A DNA stretch of 64,000 nt from contig NZ_BRVS01000001.1 of the NCBI RefSeq assembly GCF_026011795.1, positions 310,001 to 374,000 on the forward strand, given 5' to 3'. Each line of letters begins with the position of its first letter. Position 1 is the stretch's first letter. Made by a program: the position numbers and the translations under genes. The stretch is from Arthrobacter mangrovi. Lineage in GTDB: Bacteria; Actinomycetota; Actinomycetes; Actinomycetales; Micrococcaceae. Shown here piece by piece: positions 7,843-16,656 of this stretch. Under the pieces are notes generated by a model. It searched no databases. It saw only the letters and a program-made list of their open reading frames with translations, and was not told where the DNA came from.

Positions 7843-9021
7843 ATGCCTGCACAGCCCGGCCTCCCGCCGTCGTCCGCTGTACGTCCGTTGGAAGGCGTTC
7901 TGGTTGCGGACTTTTCCCGTGTGCTGGCCGGACCGCTGGCCACCATGACGCTGGCCGATCTGGGCGCGCGGGTGGTCAAGGTGGAACGACCGGAGGCCGG
8001 CGACGACACCCGCAGCTGGGGCCCGCCGTTCTCCCCGACCGGATCGACCTATTTCGAGAGCGTCAACCGCAACAAGGAGTCCGTCTGCCTGGACCTGTCC
8101 GACGCCGGGGACCTGGCCGCGGCCCGCGAACTGGCTTTGCGGGCGGACGTCCTGGTGGAAAACTTCAAGCCCGGCGGCATGGCGAAGCTGGGCCTGGGCT
8201 ACGACGAGCTGTCTGCGGAAAATCCCGGGCTCATCTACGCCTCGATTTCCGGCTTCGGGTCGGCCCAGGGGGCATCGCTGCCGGGCTACGACTTCATCGT
8301 GCAGGCGGTCGGCGGACTGATGAGCATCACCGGCGAGGCGGACGGCTCCCCCTACAAGGCCGGCGTCGCGCTGGTCGACGTGCTGACCGCGAAGGACGCG
8401 ACGATCGGTATCCTCGCAGCCCTCAATGCGCGCAGCAGCTCCGGGCGCGGGAGCCTGCTGGAGGTCAACCTTCTCTCCAGCTTGCAGGGCGCGCTGGCCA
8501 ACCAGGCACAGGCCTACCTCGGCGCCGGCAAGGTGCCCGGCCGGATGGGCAATGAACATCCCTCGATCGTGCCCTACCAGCTGCTGGAGTGCGCCGACGG
8601 GCCGCTCGCCATCGCGTGCGGAAATGACGGGCAGTTCCGGCGGCTGGCCGAGGTCCTGGGGCGGCCCGAGCTGGCGGAGGACCCGCGGTTCGCCACCAAC
8701 AGCGCCCGGGTGGAACACCGCGCGGAACTGATCCCGCTGCTGGAGCAGGCCCTCGGCACCGCGACCGCCGCCGTCTGGCAGGACAAGCTCGTCGGCGTGG
8801 GCGTGCCCGCCGGACCGGTGGCCACGATCGACGCCGGCATCGAGTACGCCGACTCCCTCGGGCTGCAGCCCACCATCGACGTCCAGGACGCCGCCGGCCG
8901 GACGGTCGGCCGGCAGGTCCGGCATCCCATCAGCTGGACGCCCGCCTTCGAGCCGCGCAGCAGCGCACCGCCGGCCCTCGGCCAGCACACCGACTCCGTG
9001 CTGGAGTGGCTGCGCCGCTGA
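7843..9021 (+). CDS. Class III CoA-transferase (CaiB/BaiF), probable succinyl-CoA:glutarate CoA-transferase
   Basis: This 392-residue protein has the family hallmarks: the N-terminal LEGVLVADFSRVLAGPLATM, the DVLVENFKPGGMAKLGLGY block, and the catalytic aspartate in AGVALVDV (Asp179), which forms the acyl-CoA anhydride. Members move CoA between carboxylic acids. The downstream genes for a 5-aminovalerate-type aminotransferase, a semialdehyde dehydrogenase and a glutaryl-CoA dehydrogenase make glutarate the best candidate acceptor, as in human SUGCT. That substrate is inferred from context. A GAAAGGG ribosome site precedes the ATG by 6 bases. Confidence 0.85.
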   Translation: MPAQPGLPPSSAVRPLEGVLVADFSRVLAGPLATMTLADLGARVVKVERPEAGDDTRSWGPPFSPTGSTYFESVNRNKESVCLDLSDAGDLAAARELALRADVLVENFKPGGMAKLGLGYDELSAENPGLIYASISGFGSAQGASLPGYDFIVQAVGGLMSITGEADGSPYKAGVALVDVLTAKDATIGILAALNARSSSGRGSLLEVNLLSSLQGALANQAQAYLGAGKVPGRMGNEHPSIVPYQLLECADGPLAIACGNDGQFRRLAEVLGRPELAEDPRFATNSARVEHRAELIPLLEQALGTATAAVWQDKLVGVGVPAGPVATIDAGIEYADSLGLQPTIDVQDAAGRTVGRQVRHPISWTPAFEPRSSAPPALGQHTDSVLEWLRR

Positions 9022-9051
9022 ACCAGCCGGAAGACCGGACAGTGGAGGTAG

Positions 9052-10740
9052 TCACAGTCCGCGGCGGCGCAGGGCGAGCCAGAGGTGGGCGGCCGTGTCC
9101 GGATCGTCGAGGCTGACGCCGAGCAGCCGCTGCGCGACGGCGATCCGGTGGCGGAGCGAGTTCCGGTGGATCGCGAGGTCGCGCGCCGTCTCCTCCCAAT
9201 GCCCGCGGCGGCGCAGGTAGGCGGCGACGGCACCGAGCAGGTCCGCGCGCTGGTAGCCGGCGAGCGCGTCCACCCAGCGGTCGGCGCGGGAATCCTCATC
9301 CCCCGCGGTACCGACCAGCCGGCCCGCTGGTGCCTGCAGGGCGGCGCGGCGCAGGACGGCTGCCTGGGAAGCGGCGTCGGCGAGCGGAACGGGTCCGGTC
9401 CAGGCCGCGCCGGTGCGCGGCCGGCCGGCGGTGTCGCTCCCGGATTCCCGCCCGGCCTGCTCGCCAGCTGCCGGCCGGCCAGGCTGATCGGCAGTCGTCA
9501 GCCGGATGGAGCCGTCCGCCTCCATTCCCGCGGGAAGCGGTTCCCCGTGGGCGCGCGCCTCGGACGTCCCCGACGGCGACCCGCCCGCCGCGTCGGGCCC
9601 GCCCTCCCATGGCAACAGTCCGCCGTCGTACTCTTCCGGCTCGGGTGCGGCAGCCGGTACCAGGTCCGCCGTGTCCAGCAGGAAGAATCCGAGGCCGTCC
9701 TCGGCGAAGCGGAGCCGGCTCATGGCCAGGGCGGCCCCCGGGCCCGGGGCACCGTCCTCCACAGTGAGCCCGGCGACGGTCACGGCAAGGGCCCGCAGGT
9801 CGCCGTCCTCCGTCCGCGCCGCCAGCATCCGCACCCGCTCCGGCAGCGGGCCCAGCCCGACGTCGGCCGCCAGCAGCCGGGCCGCTTCGACGTGCCCGCG
9901 GACAATCAGTTTGGCCACCGCGGACCCCAGCACCGCCGACGAGCCGGTCAGCTCCTCGTGCTGCTGCGCCTTGAGGGCAAGCAGCACGCAGACGGTCATG
10001 ATGATCTGCCGGTCCGCCTTGGTGACGGTGCGGCCCGACCCGATGGCCAGGAAGCCCTCGATCCGCCGGCCGACCAGGATCGGGTACTCCACCACGGGGC
10101 TGCCGTGCAGCCAGAACGTCGCCGCCGAGTGCGCGCCCGCCCGGTTCAGCCTGGCCGTTTCCTCGCGCAGGTGCGGCAGCAGCGCCGCGGATCCCGTGGG
10201 CCAGATCGTCTCGGCTCCGCCGTCGGCCGGGAGGTAGGCGGCCCAGCCGCCGAGTGCCTGCGCCAGCCCCTGCACCACGGATGGCAGCGCATCCGGCCGC
10301 ATCGCCGCCCGGGCCAGCGCCGTCTGGGTGCCAAGCCCGGCAATCAGGTCCGCCTGCCCGCTGCGGCCGGCCAAGTCCCAGAACGCGCGCGAGACATCGA
10401 GGAACGGGACGCCGTCCGGCACCACCATCAGCTCCAACCGCTCCCCGGCGCAGGCCTCGATGAGTGCCGGCGGCACGCTGTCCAGTCCCTCGCCGAGCCC
10501 CAGCCCGAGCGCGGCGACGCCCCTGGCGGCCAGCCGGCGGACGTAGGCGGAGGCCGTCGCCGCCGTTCCACCGAGGGGAATGCCCGTGGTCAGCAGGAGC
10601 TCGCCGCCTTCCAGGTAGGCGGTGGGGTCCTCCAGTTCGGACACGTGCACGCCGCTGAGCTGGACGCCGGGCACCGTCCCGGGAACTGCGCGGTGCAGGG
10701 AGGGGCCGAGTTCGGCGCTGAGCTGGGCGAGCGAAACCAT
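9052..10740 (-). CDS. PucR-family transcriptional regulator
   Basis: This 562-residue regulator has an N-terminal PucR ligand domain (PTAYLEGGELLLTTGIPL near 38-55), a variable middle part with a proline/glycine/acid-rich insertion (about 395-475), and a C-terminal PucR helix-turn-helix (GHWEETARDLAIHRNSLRHRI). It is divergent from the aminotransferase gene, and this family often activates nearby catabolic genes for amines, GABA or purines in response to an intermediate. The ATG at 10740 follows a GATAAT box by 6 bases, which indicates a leaderless message; an in-frame ATG at 10767 would destroy that box's position. It probably controls the 10822-16129 operon. Confidence 0.88.
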   Translation of the reverse strand: MVSLAQLSAELGPSLHRAVPGTVPGVQLSGVHVSELEDPTAYLEGGELLLTTGIPLGGTAATASAYVRRLAARGVAALGLGLGEGLDSVPPALIEACAGERLELMVVPDGVPFLDVSRAFWDLAGRSGQADLIAGLGTQTALARAAMRPDALPSVVQGLAQALGGWAAYLPADGGAETIWPTGSAALLPHLREETARLNRAGAHSAATFWLHGSPVVEYPILVGRRIEGFLAIGSGRTVTKADRQIIMTVCVLLALKAQQHEELTGSSAVLGSAVAKLIVRGHVEAARLLAADVGLGPLPERVRMLAARTEDGDLRALAVTVAGLTVEDGAPGPGAALAMSRLRFAEDGLGFFLLDTADLVPAAAPEPEEYDGGLLPWEGGPDAAGGSPSGTSEARAHGEPLPAGMEADGSIRLTTADQPGRPAAGEQAGRESGSDTAGRPRTGAAWTGPVPLADAASQAAVLRRAALQAPAGRLVGTAGDEDSRADRWVDALAGYQRADLLGAVAAYLRRRGHWEETARDLAIHRNSLRHRIAVAQRLLGVSLDDPDTAAHLWLALRRRGL

Positions 10741-10746
10741 GGTCCG

Positions 10747-10752
10747 ATTATC
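10747..10752 (-). promoter_or_regulatory. -10 box of the pucR-like gene
   Basis: GATAAT on the minus strand lies 6 bases from the ATG at 10740, consistent with a leaderless transcript. Confidence 0.5.
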
Positions 10753-10809
10753 CAACGCCACGGGCATCCGTGGACAGAGCATCCAATGACCGGACGGTTG
10801 CGCCGCCGT

Positions 10810-10815
10810 TAGCGT
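10810..10815 (+). promoter_or_regulatory. -10 box of the aminotransferase operon
   Basis: TAGCGT is followed by 6 bases and the ATG at 10822. There is no Shine-Dalgarno sequence, so translation is probably leaderless. The two divergent -10 boxes are only 57 bases apart, and one regulator could control both. Confidence 0.45.
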
Positions 10816-10821
10816 GGTCCC

Positions 10822-12264
10822 ATGACCGTACAGACCTCGGGCCCCGCCCCGCTCCCCCAGTCCCGCCATCTGGCCACCGCCATCCCCGGCCCCCGCTCCG
10901 AGGCGCTGCATGCCGAGCGGCGGGCGCAGGTAACCGACGGCTTCGGCATCGCCCTGCCGGTCTTTGTCGAGCGCGCGGACGGCGGCATCCTGGCGGACGT
11001 GGACGGCAACCGCCTGATCGATTTCGCCTCCGGCATTGCGGTCACGAGCATCGGCGCCAGCCACCCGCGGGTCCGCGAACGCGTGGCCGCCCAGCTGGAG
11101 CGCTTCACGCACACCTGCTTCATGGTCACGGAGTACGAGTCCTTCACCCAGGTCGCCCGGTGGCTCAACGAGCACACCCCCGGCGACTTCGAGAAGCGCA
11201 CTGCCCTATTCTCCACCGGCGCCGAGGCCGTCGAGAACGCGGTCAAGATCGCCCGCTCCGCCACGGGCCGGCCCAAGGTCCTGGTCTTCGACGAGGCCTA
11301 CCACGGCCGTTCGCTGCTGACCATGGCCATGACGGCCAAGGAGAATCCGTACCGCCTGAACTTCGGCCCGTTCCCCGCCGAGATTGTGCGCGCGGCGTCG
11401 GCCAATCCGCTGCGTCCGGGCGCCGGCACCTCCACGGCAGGAACCAACAACGACGGCGGCGCCGTCTCGGGTGCCGATGTCACCACCGCGGCCCTTGCCT
11501 CGGTCGAGGCAACGCTCGCCGAGCACGGGGCAGACGCGTTCGCCGCCATGGTGATCGAGCCCATCCAGGGCGAAGGCGGCTTCGTGGTACCGGCGCCCGG
11601 CTTCCTCAAAGGGCTGCGCGACATCGCCGACCGGCACGGCATCGTCCTGGTGATCGACGAGATCCAGGCCGGCATGGGCCGCACCGGCACCCTGTTCGCC
11701 AGCGAGCACGAGGGCGTCGCCGGTGACATCACGCTTAGCGCCAAGGCACTGGCCGGTGGCCTGCCGCTCAGCGCCGTGACCGGGCGGGCCGACCTGATGA
11801 ACGCCGTCCACGCCGGCGGCCTCGGCGGCACCTACGCCGGCAACCCGCTCGCCTGCGAGGCGGCACTGGCCGTGTTCGAAGCGTTCGAGGACGGCAGCCT
11901 GCTGGCCAACGCCCGCTCCATCGAAGCCGCCGCCCGCGAAGTCCTGGAACCGCTCGCGACCGAAACGGACGTCGTCGCCGACTTCCGCGGCCGCGGCGCC
12001 ATGCTCGCCCTCGAGTTCGCGGACCGGGACACGCTCGCCCCGCGCGCGGACCTGGCCAAGGAAATCTCCGCGCGCTGCCACGCCCAGGGCGTCCTCACCC
12101 TGACCTGCGGCACGCACGGCAATGTCATCCGGCTCCTGCCGCCGCTGGTCATCGGGCACGAGCTGCTCCGCGACGGGCTGGCCGTACTGCGCCAGGCGAT
12201 CCTGGATGTGGCCGCGGAGGCCGGCGCCCGCACCGCCGAAGCCTCCGCTCCCGCCCTCGCCTGA
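10822..12264 (+). CDS. gabT: 4-aminobutyrate / 5-aminovalerate aminotransferase
   Basis: This 480-residue class III PLP aminotransferase transfers the amino group of an omega-amino acid to 2-oxoglutarate, giving a semialdehyde and glutamate. PLP contacts visible are STGAEAVENA (about 131-140), Asp279 in VIDEIQAGMGRTG, and the Schiff-base Lys308 in SAKALAGGLPL. A glycine/asparagine-rich insertion near residues 196-222 is not typical of the family. The operon partners (glutaryl-CoA dehydrogenase and a semialdehyde dehydrogenase) suggest that 5-aminovalerate is the physiological substrate (DavT role), although GABA is equally possible from sequence alone. Confidence 0.88.
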   Translation: MTVQTSGPAPLPQSRHLATAIPGPRSEALHAERRAQVTDGFGIALPVFVERADGGILADVDGNRLIDFASGIAVTSIGASHPRVRERVAAQLERFTHTCFMVTEYESFTQVARWLNEHTPGDFEKRTALFSTGAEAVENAVKIARSATGRPKVLVFDEAYHGRSLLTMAMTAKENPYRLNFGPFPAEIVRAASANPLRPGAGTSTAGTNNDGGAVSGADVTTAALASVEATLAEHGADAFAAMVIEPIQGEGGFVVPAPGFLKGLRDIADRHGIVLVIDEIQAGMGRTGTLFASEHEGVAGDITLSAKALAGGLPLSAVTGRADLMNAVHAGGLGGTYAGNPLACEAALAVFEAFEDGSLLANARSIEAAAREVLEPLATETDVVADFRGRGAMLALEFADRDTLAPRADLAKEISARCHAQGVLTLTCGTHGNVIRLLPPLVIGHELLRDGLAVLRQAILDVAAEAGARTAEASAPALA

Positions 12265-12293
12265 CCGCCGCGCCCGCCCTCGCCTGACCGCCG
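12250..12293 (+). repeat. 21-bp direct repeat at the end of gabT
   Basis: A perfect 21-base sequence beginning CCCGCCCTCGCCTGACC occurs at 12250-12270 and 12273-12293. The first copy contains the aminotransferase stop codon, so the end of the gene is partly duplicated into the spacer. Confidence 0.8.
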
Positions 12294-12346
12294 CCGTCGT
12301 TAGCCCTTTCACCGAGCCGCCGCCCCTCCCGACAGAAAGCAGCACA

Positions 12347-13507
12347 ATGTCCCTCGACTACGACCTGATCAGCTTCGAATCCCTCCTGACCGAGGAGGAG
12401 CGGCTGCTGCAGAAGAGCGTCCGCTCCTTCGTGGATGCCACGATCAAGCCGAATATCGCCGGCTGGTACGAGGACGCCGTCTTCCCGCTGGAGATCGTGC
12501 CGGAGATGGCGAAGCTGGGCCTGCTCGGCATGCATCTGAAGGGCTACGGCTGCGCCGGCCGCTCCGCCGTGGAGTACGGCCTGGCCGGCGCCGAACTGGA
12601 AGCCGGGGACTCCGGCCTGCGCACCTTCGTCTCGGTGCAGGGCTCGCTGGCCATGAGCGCCATCTACAAGCACGGCTCCGAGGAGCAGAAGAAGGAGTGG
12701 CTGCCGCAGATGGCCGCCGGCGAGGCGATCGGCTGCTTCGGGCTGACCGAGCCCACCGCCGGCTCGGACCCGTCCAGCATGAAGACCTTCGCCCGCCGGG
12801 ACGGTGACGACTGGGTGATCAACGGCGCCAAGCGCTGGATCGGCCTCGCCTCGGTGGCGAAGGTCGCCGTCATCTGGGCGCAGACCGACGACGGCGTCCG
12901 CGGCTTCGTGGTTCCCACCGACACCCCCGGGTTCACGGCCACGCCGATCGAGCCGAAGCTGTCCATGCGTGCCTCCATCCAGTGCGACATCGAACTCACC
13001 GACGTGCGTCTGCCCGCCGACGCCCTGCTGCCCAACGCCAAGGGGCTGCGCGGCCCGTTCGAATGCCTGAACGAGGCCCGCTACGGCATCATCTGGGGCT
13101 CGATGGGCGCCGCCCGCGATGCCTGGCAGGTCGCCGTCGACTACTCGAAGGAGCGCCTGCAGTTCGACAAGCCGCTGGCCGGCTACCAGCTCACGCAGGA
13201 AAAGCTGGTCAACATGGCGCTGGAAATCAACAAGGGCTTCCTGCTCGCGCTGCACCTCGGCCGGCTCAAGGACGCCGGGCAGCTGCAGCCGCACCAGATC
13301 TCCGTCGGGAAGCTGAACAACTGCCGCGAGGCCATCGAGATCGCGCGGGAATGCCGCAGCATCCTCGGCGGCAACGGCATCACGCTCGACTACTCGCCCC
13401 TGCGCCACGCCAACAACCTCGAATCCGTCAGGACCTACGAGGGCACCGACGAGGTGCACACCCTGGTCCTCGGCAACAAGATCACCGGCATCCCCGCCTT
13501 CCGGTAG
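12347..13507 (+). CDS. gcdH: Glutaryl-CoA dehydrogenase
   Basis: This 386-residue acyl-CoA dehydrogenase oxidises and decarboxylates glutaryl-CoA to crotonyl-CoA. Diagnostic features are the flavin motif FGLTEPTAGSDPSS (about 131-144), Arg92 in LRTFVSVQGSL at the place of the substrate-carboxylate arginine of known enzymes, and the catalytic base Glu365 in RTYEGTDEVHTLVLG. The ATG at 12347 begins the conserved N-terminus; upstream in-frame codons belong to the end of gabT and its spacer. It lies in one operon with the aminotransferase, aldehyde dehydrogenase and hydroxybutyryl-CoA dehydrogenase. Confidence 0.92.
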   Translation: MSLDYDLISFESLLTEEERLLQKSVRSFVDATIKPNIAGWYEDAVFPLEIVPEMAKLGLLGMHLKGYGCAGRSAVEYGLAGAELEAGDSGLRTFVSVQGSLAMSAIYKHGSEEQKKEWLPQMAAGEAIGCFGLTEPTAGSDPSSMKTFARRDGDDWVINGAKRWIGLASVAKVAVIWAQTDDGVRGFVVPTDTPGFTATPIEPKLSMRASIQCDIELTDVRLPADALLPNAKGLRGPFECLNEARYGIIWGSMGAARDAWQVAVDYSKERLQFDKPLAGYQLTQEKLVNMALEINKGFLLALHLGRLKDAGQLQPHQISVGKLNNCREAIEIARECRSILGGNGITLDYSPLRHANNLESVRTYEGTDEVHTLVLGNKITGIPAFR

Positions 13508-13667
13508 CCAGAGGGGTCCGGCCGCGGGGCCAGCCAGCTCCGCGGCCGGACCCGCGCTCCGCCCCTCCAGGCAGCCCGCTTGCCCGGCCGTCCCTGCCCG
13601 TCATTTCCCTCCCTGACCTTGCCCGGCCACATCCCCTTCCTTCCTCCGTCCCGCCCAAGGAGCGCGC

Positions 13668-15143
13668 ATGACCTCCCCCACGCCCGTACAGCTGCAGCAC
13701 TACATCGACGGCGCCTGGCTCGAAGGCGACGGTTCCACGATCGCCAGCACCAACCCGGCCCGGCCGGAAGAGACCGTCGCGCAGGGGCGGCAGGCCGGCG
13801 CCGCCGAGGTGGACCGGGCCATGGCCGCCGCCGTTTCCGCCAAGCGGGAGTGGGCGCGGACCCCGGCGCACGAGCGCGGCGCGGTGCTGCTCCGCGCGGC
13901 GGCCGAGCTGGAGCGGAACGCCGACGACTGGGGCCTGGAGCTGGCCCGTGAGGAAGGCAAGACCCTCGCCGAAGGCCGCGGCGAGGTGCTGCGCGCGGCC
14001 CAGATCTTCCGGTACTACGGCAACGACGGCGACCGCACGGCCGGCGAGATTTTCGCGTCGCCGCGGCGCGGCGAGAAGATCCTCGTCACCCGCAAGCCGC
14101 TCGGCGTGATCGGCGTGGTCACCCCGTTCAACTTTCCGATCGCCATTCCGGCGTGGAAAATCGCTCCGGCGCTGGCCTACGGCAACACCGTTGTCTGGAA
14201 GCCGGCCAGCACCGTCCCGCTCCTGGCCGTGCGCCTGGCCCAGGCGCTGGACTCCGCCGGCCTGCCCGCGGGCGTGCTGAACCTGCTGATCGGCCCCGGC
14301 TCCATGGGCAACGCCATCGTCGAACACCCCGCGCTGGACGGGCTGACCTTCACCGGTTCCACCGGCGTGGGCCGCCGGCTCGCCGCCGCGGCCGCCGGCC
14401 GGGGCATCCCGGTCCAGGCGGAAATGGGCGGCAAGAACGCGGCCGTTGTGCTCGCCGACGCAGACCTGGAGCTGGCCGCAGAACAGGTCATGCTCGGCGC
14501 CTTCCGCTCCACCGGGCAGAAGTGCACCGCCACCTCGCGGCTGATCGTAGCCGAAGCCGTCGCGGATGACTTCCTCGCGATGCTCTCCGAACGCGCCTCC
14601 TCCCTATCGGTCGGGGACCCGACCGATCCATCCGTGGCCATGGGGCCGGTGGTCAACGACGCCGCGCGCAAGTCCATCCTGGACGGCGTCGGCACTGCGC
14701 TGGCACAGGGCGCGGAACTGATCGCCGGAGGCAAGGCGTACGACGACGGCCTGCTCGCCTCAGGCTATTTCGTGCCTCCGACGGTTTTGGAGCTGCCCGC
14801 CGACCGCGAGCTGGATGTCTGGCGCGAAGAGCTCTTCGGCCCGGTCCTGGCCGTCCGGCGCGCCGCCAGCACCGAGCAGGCCTTCGAACTCGCCAACGAC
14901 AGCGAGTTCGGCCTCTCCGCCGCCCTGTTCACCCAGGACGTCACCCGGGCCCTGGATGCCATCGACGATCTCGACGTCGGCATCCTCCACGTGAACTCCG
15001 AATCCGCCGGAGCGGACCCGCACGTCCCGTTCGGCGGTGCGAAGAAGTCCGGCTACGGACCCAAGGAACAGGGCGCCGCGGCCAAGGACTTCTTCACCCA
15101 CACCACCACCGTCTACCTGCGCGGCGGAACTGCCGGCGTGTAG
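13668..15143 (+). CDS. Aldehyde dehydrogenase, probable glutarate semialdehyde dehydrogenase
   Basis: This 491-residue NAD(P)-dependent enzyme shows the PFNFP motif (Asn155), the general base Glu252 in AEMGG and the nucleophile Cys286 in STGQKCTATS. The motifs STGQKCTATSR and VPFGGAKKSGYG are shared with 2-oxoglutarate- and succinate-semialdehyde dehydrogenases. A strong ribosome site (AAGGAG) precedes the ATG. Between an aminotransferase/GcdH pair and a hydroxybutyryl-CoA dehydrogenase, the expected job is glutarate semialdehyde to glutarate (DavD role). Succinate semialdehyde is a possible alternative or extra substrate. Confidence 0.87.
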   Translation: MTSPTPVQLQHYIDGAWLEGDGSTIASTNPARPEETVAQGRQAGAAEVDRAMAAAVSAKREWARTPAHERGAVLLRAAAELERNADDWGLELAREEGKTLAEGRGEVLRAAQIFRYYGNDGDRTAGEIFASPRRGEKILVTRKPLGVIGVVTPFNFPIAIPAWKIAPALAYGNTVVWKPASTVPLLAVRLAQALDSAGLPAGVLNLLIGPGSMGNAIVEHPALDGLTFTGSTGVGRRLAAAAAGRGIPVQAEMGGKNAAVVLADADLELAAEQVMLGAFRSTGQKCTATSRLIVAEAVADDFLAMLSERASSLSVGDPTDPSVAMGPVVNDAARKSILDGVGTALAQGAELIAGGKAYDDGLLASGYFVPPTVLELPADRELDVWREELFGPVLAVRRAASTEQAFELANDSEFGLSAALFTQDVTRALDAIDDLDVGILHVNSESAGADPHVPFGGAKKSGYGPKEQGAAAKDFFTHTTTVYLRGGTAGV

Positions 15144-15175
15144 CCCGCGCCGGCAGTTCCCCGCACCTAACCGCG

Positions 15176-15227
15176 CCACCCGCCGTCGTCCGCCAGCCGC
15201 TCCCCCGGCCACCCGCCGTCGTCCGCC
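15176..15227 (+). repeat. 19-bp direct repeat between aldehyde dehydrogenase and hbd genes
   Basis: CCACCCGCCGTCGTCCGCC occurs perfectly at 15176-15194 and 15209-15227, a period of 33. Each copy contains the window-wide CCGCCGTCGT element. Confidence 0.8.
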
Positions 15228-15250
15228 TCCCGCTCCTACCCGAAGGAACC

Positions 15251-16129
15251 ATGAGCACCCCCAGCATCGAGAACATCAAGCACATCCTCGTCATCGGCTC
15301 CGGCGCCATGGGATCGCAGATCGGCATGGTCGCGGCCCTCGCCGGCTACCGCGTGAGCGTCCAGGACATCGCCGAAGACATGCTCGCGCAGGCCAAGGAG
15401 CAGCTGTCCACGCGGATGCAGGCTAACGTCGCCAAGGGCAGGATGGACGCGGAGGACGCCGAGGCGGCGCTGGGCCGGCTCGCGTTCACCACGGACCTGG
15501 CGGCTGCCGCGGCGGACGCCGACTTCGTGATCGAGGCTGCCACCGAGCGGCTGGACATCAAGCGGCAGATCTTCGAGCAGCTGGGGGCACTCGCGCCGGC
15601 CCACGCCATCCTTGCCACCAACTCCTCCACCCTCGGCTCCTCCAAGGTCGCCGACGCCAGCGGACGGCCGGAGCAGGTCTGCAACATGCATTTCTTCAAT
15701 CCGGCCCTGGTCATGAAGTGCGTCGAAGTAGTCCGGCACGGGCAGACGTCCGACGCCACCGTCGAAGCCACCATGGAACTGGCCCGCCGCTTCGGCAAGG
15801 AGCCGGTCCTCATCAACCGCGAGATCCCGGGCTTCGTCGCCAACCGGCTGATGGGCGCCGTGCAGAAGGAGGCGCTCGCCCTCCACAGCGCGGGCATCGC
15901 GAGCGTCGAGGACATCGACACCACGGCGAAGGCCGCGCTCGGCCATCCGATGGGGCCGTTCGAGCTGATGGACATGGTGGGCCTGGACGTCATCGCGTTC
16001 ATCGCCGAGGCGACGCACGCCGAAACCGGGAACGACGACGATCTTCCGCACCCGGCCATTGCCCGCCTGGTCGCGGAGGGCCACCTGGGCCGCAAGTCCG
16101 GACAGGGCTGGTATACCTACGGCAAGTAG
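15251..16129 (+). CDS. 3-hydroxybutyryl-CoA dehydrogenase
   Basis: This 292-residue enzyme oxidises 3-hydroxybutyryl-CoA to acetoacetyl-CoA with NAD. It has an N-terminal Rossmann fold (GSGAMG, 16-21), a conserved ATNSSTL segment and catalytic His147 in NMHFFNPALVMKCVEV, then the helical C-terminal dimerisation domain (GHPMGPFELMDMVGLD). Length matches the single-function FadB2/Hbd type. It ends the glutarate operon; a crotonase to hydrate crotonyl-CoA is not in this window and must be encoded elsewhere. Confidence 0.92.
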   Translation: MSTPSIENIKHILVIGSGAMGSQIGMVAALAGYRVSVQDIAEDMLAQAKEQLSTRMQANVAKGRMDAEDAEAALGRLAFTTDLAAAAADADFVIEAATERLDIKRQIFEQLGALAPAHAILATNSSTLGSSKVADASGRPEQVCNMHFFNPALVMKCVEVVRHGQTSDATVEATMELARRFGKEPVLINREIPGFVANRLMGAVQKEALALHSAGIASVEDIDTTAKAALGHPMGPFELMDMVGLDVIAFIAEATHAETGNDDDLPHPAIARLVAEGHLGRKSGQGWYTYGK

Positions 16130-16148
16130 CTCGTTCCCCCGGATCGAG

Positions 16149-16197
16149 TGTGCAGCAGGTGCCGCTTCACCACGCGAAAAGGGGCATCTCCTGCACA
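16149..16197. terminator. Imperfect stem-loop between convergent genes
   Basis: Arms at 16149-16163 and 16183-16197 pair at 13 of 15 positions around a 19-base loop. It sits between the convergent 3-hydroxybutyryl-CoA dehydrogenase and PII genes, where a bidirectional terminator is expected. There is no U-tract. Confidence 0.45.
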
Positions 16198-16223
16198 GTG
16201 GTTGGAGGATTGGCCCAGCCGGC

Positions 16224-16565
16224 TCAGTCGATGGCGTCGGGGCCTCGTTCGCCCGTCCGGACCCGGACCACGTCGGTGAGCGGGACCGCCCAGATCTTCC
16301 CGTCGCCGATGTCGCCGGTGCGCGCCGCGGCCACGATGGCGCCGATGATCCCGTCCACGTCCTCGTCGTGAGCCAGGACCTCGATCCGCACCTTGTCCAC
16401 CGTGTCCGTCTGGATCCGCGCGCCGCGGTAGGTTTCGGTGTGGCCGCGCTGCCGTCCCATCCCCGACACCGATGAAACGGTCATGCCGCGCACGCCGAGA
16501 TCCTGCAGGGCCTGCGTCACCGCCTCGGCCTTCGCGGGCTGGACCACGGCTGTTACGAGCTGCAT
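16224..16565 (-). CDS. PII-family nitrogen regulator lacking Tyr51
   Basis: This 113-residue protein aligns along its full length with GlnB/GlnK, including the T-loop (GRQRGHTETYRG), the B-loop (TGDIGDGKIW) and the C-terminal RTGERG. PII proteins sense ATP/ADP and 2-oxoglutarate and control nitrogen enzymes and transporters. Numbering with E. coli GlnB places Ile, not Tyr, at position 51, so the usual covalent modification site is absent; Tyr46 is retained. It stands alone, not beside amtB or glnD. The ATG has a GGGGGAG ribosome site, and a longer arginine-rich extension is unlikely. Confidence 0.88.
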   Translation of the reverse strand: MQLVTAVVQPAKAEAVTQALQDLGVRGMTVSSVSGMGRQRGHTETYRGARIQTDTVDKVRIEVLAHDEDVDGIIGAIVAAARTGDIGDGKIWAVPLTDVVRVRTGERGPDAID

Positions 16566-16656
16566 GGGGCTCCCCCTTCCTCGACTGCGTCCGCCAGCGG
16601 CCCACCATTGGCGTGGGCCGTGGCGCACCTCACTCTTATGCTAGCCAGGGCGCCGG

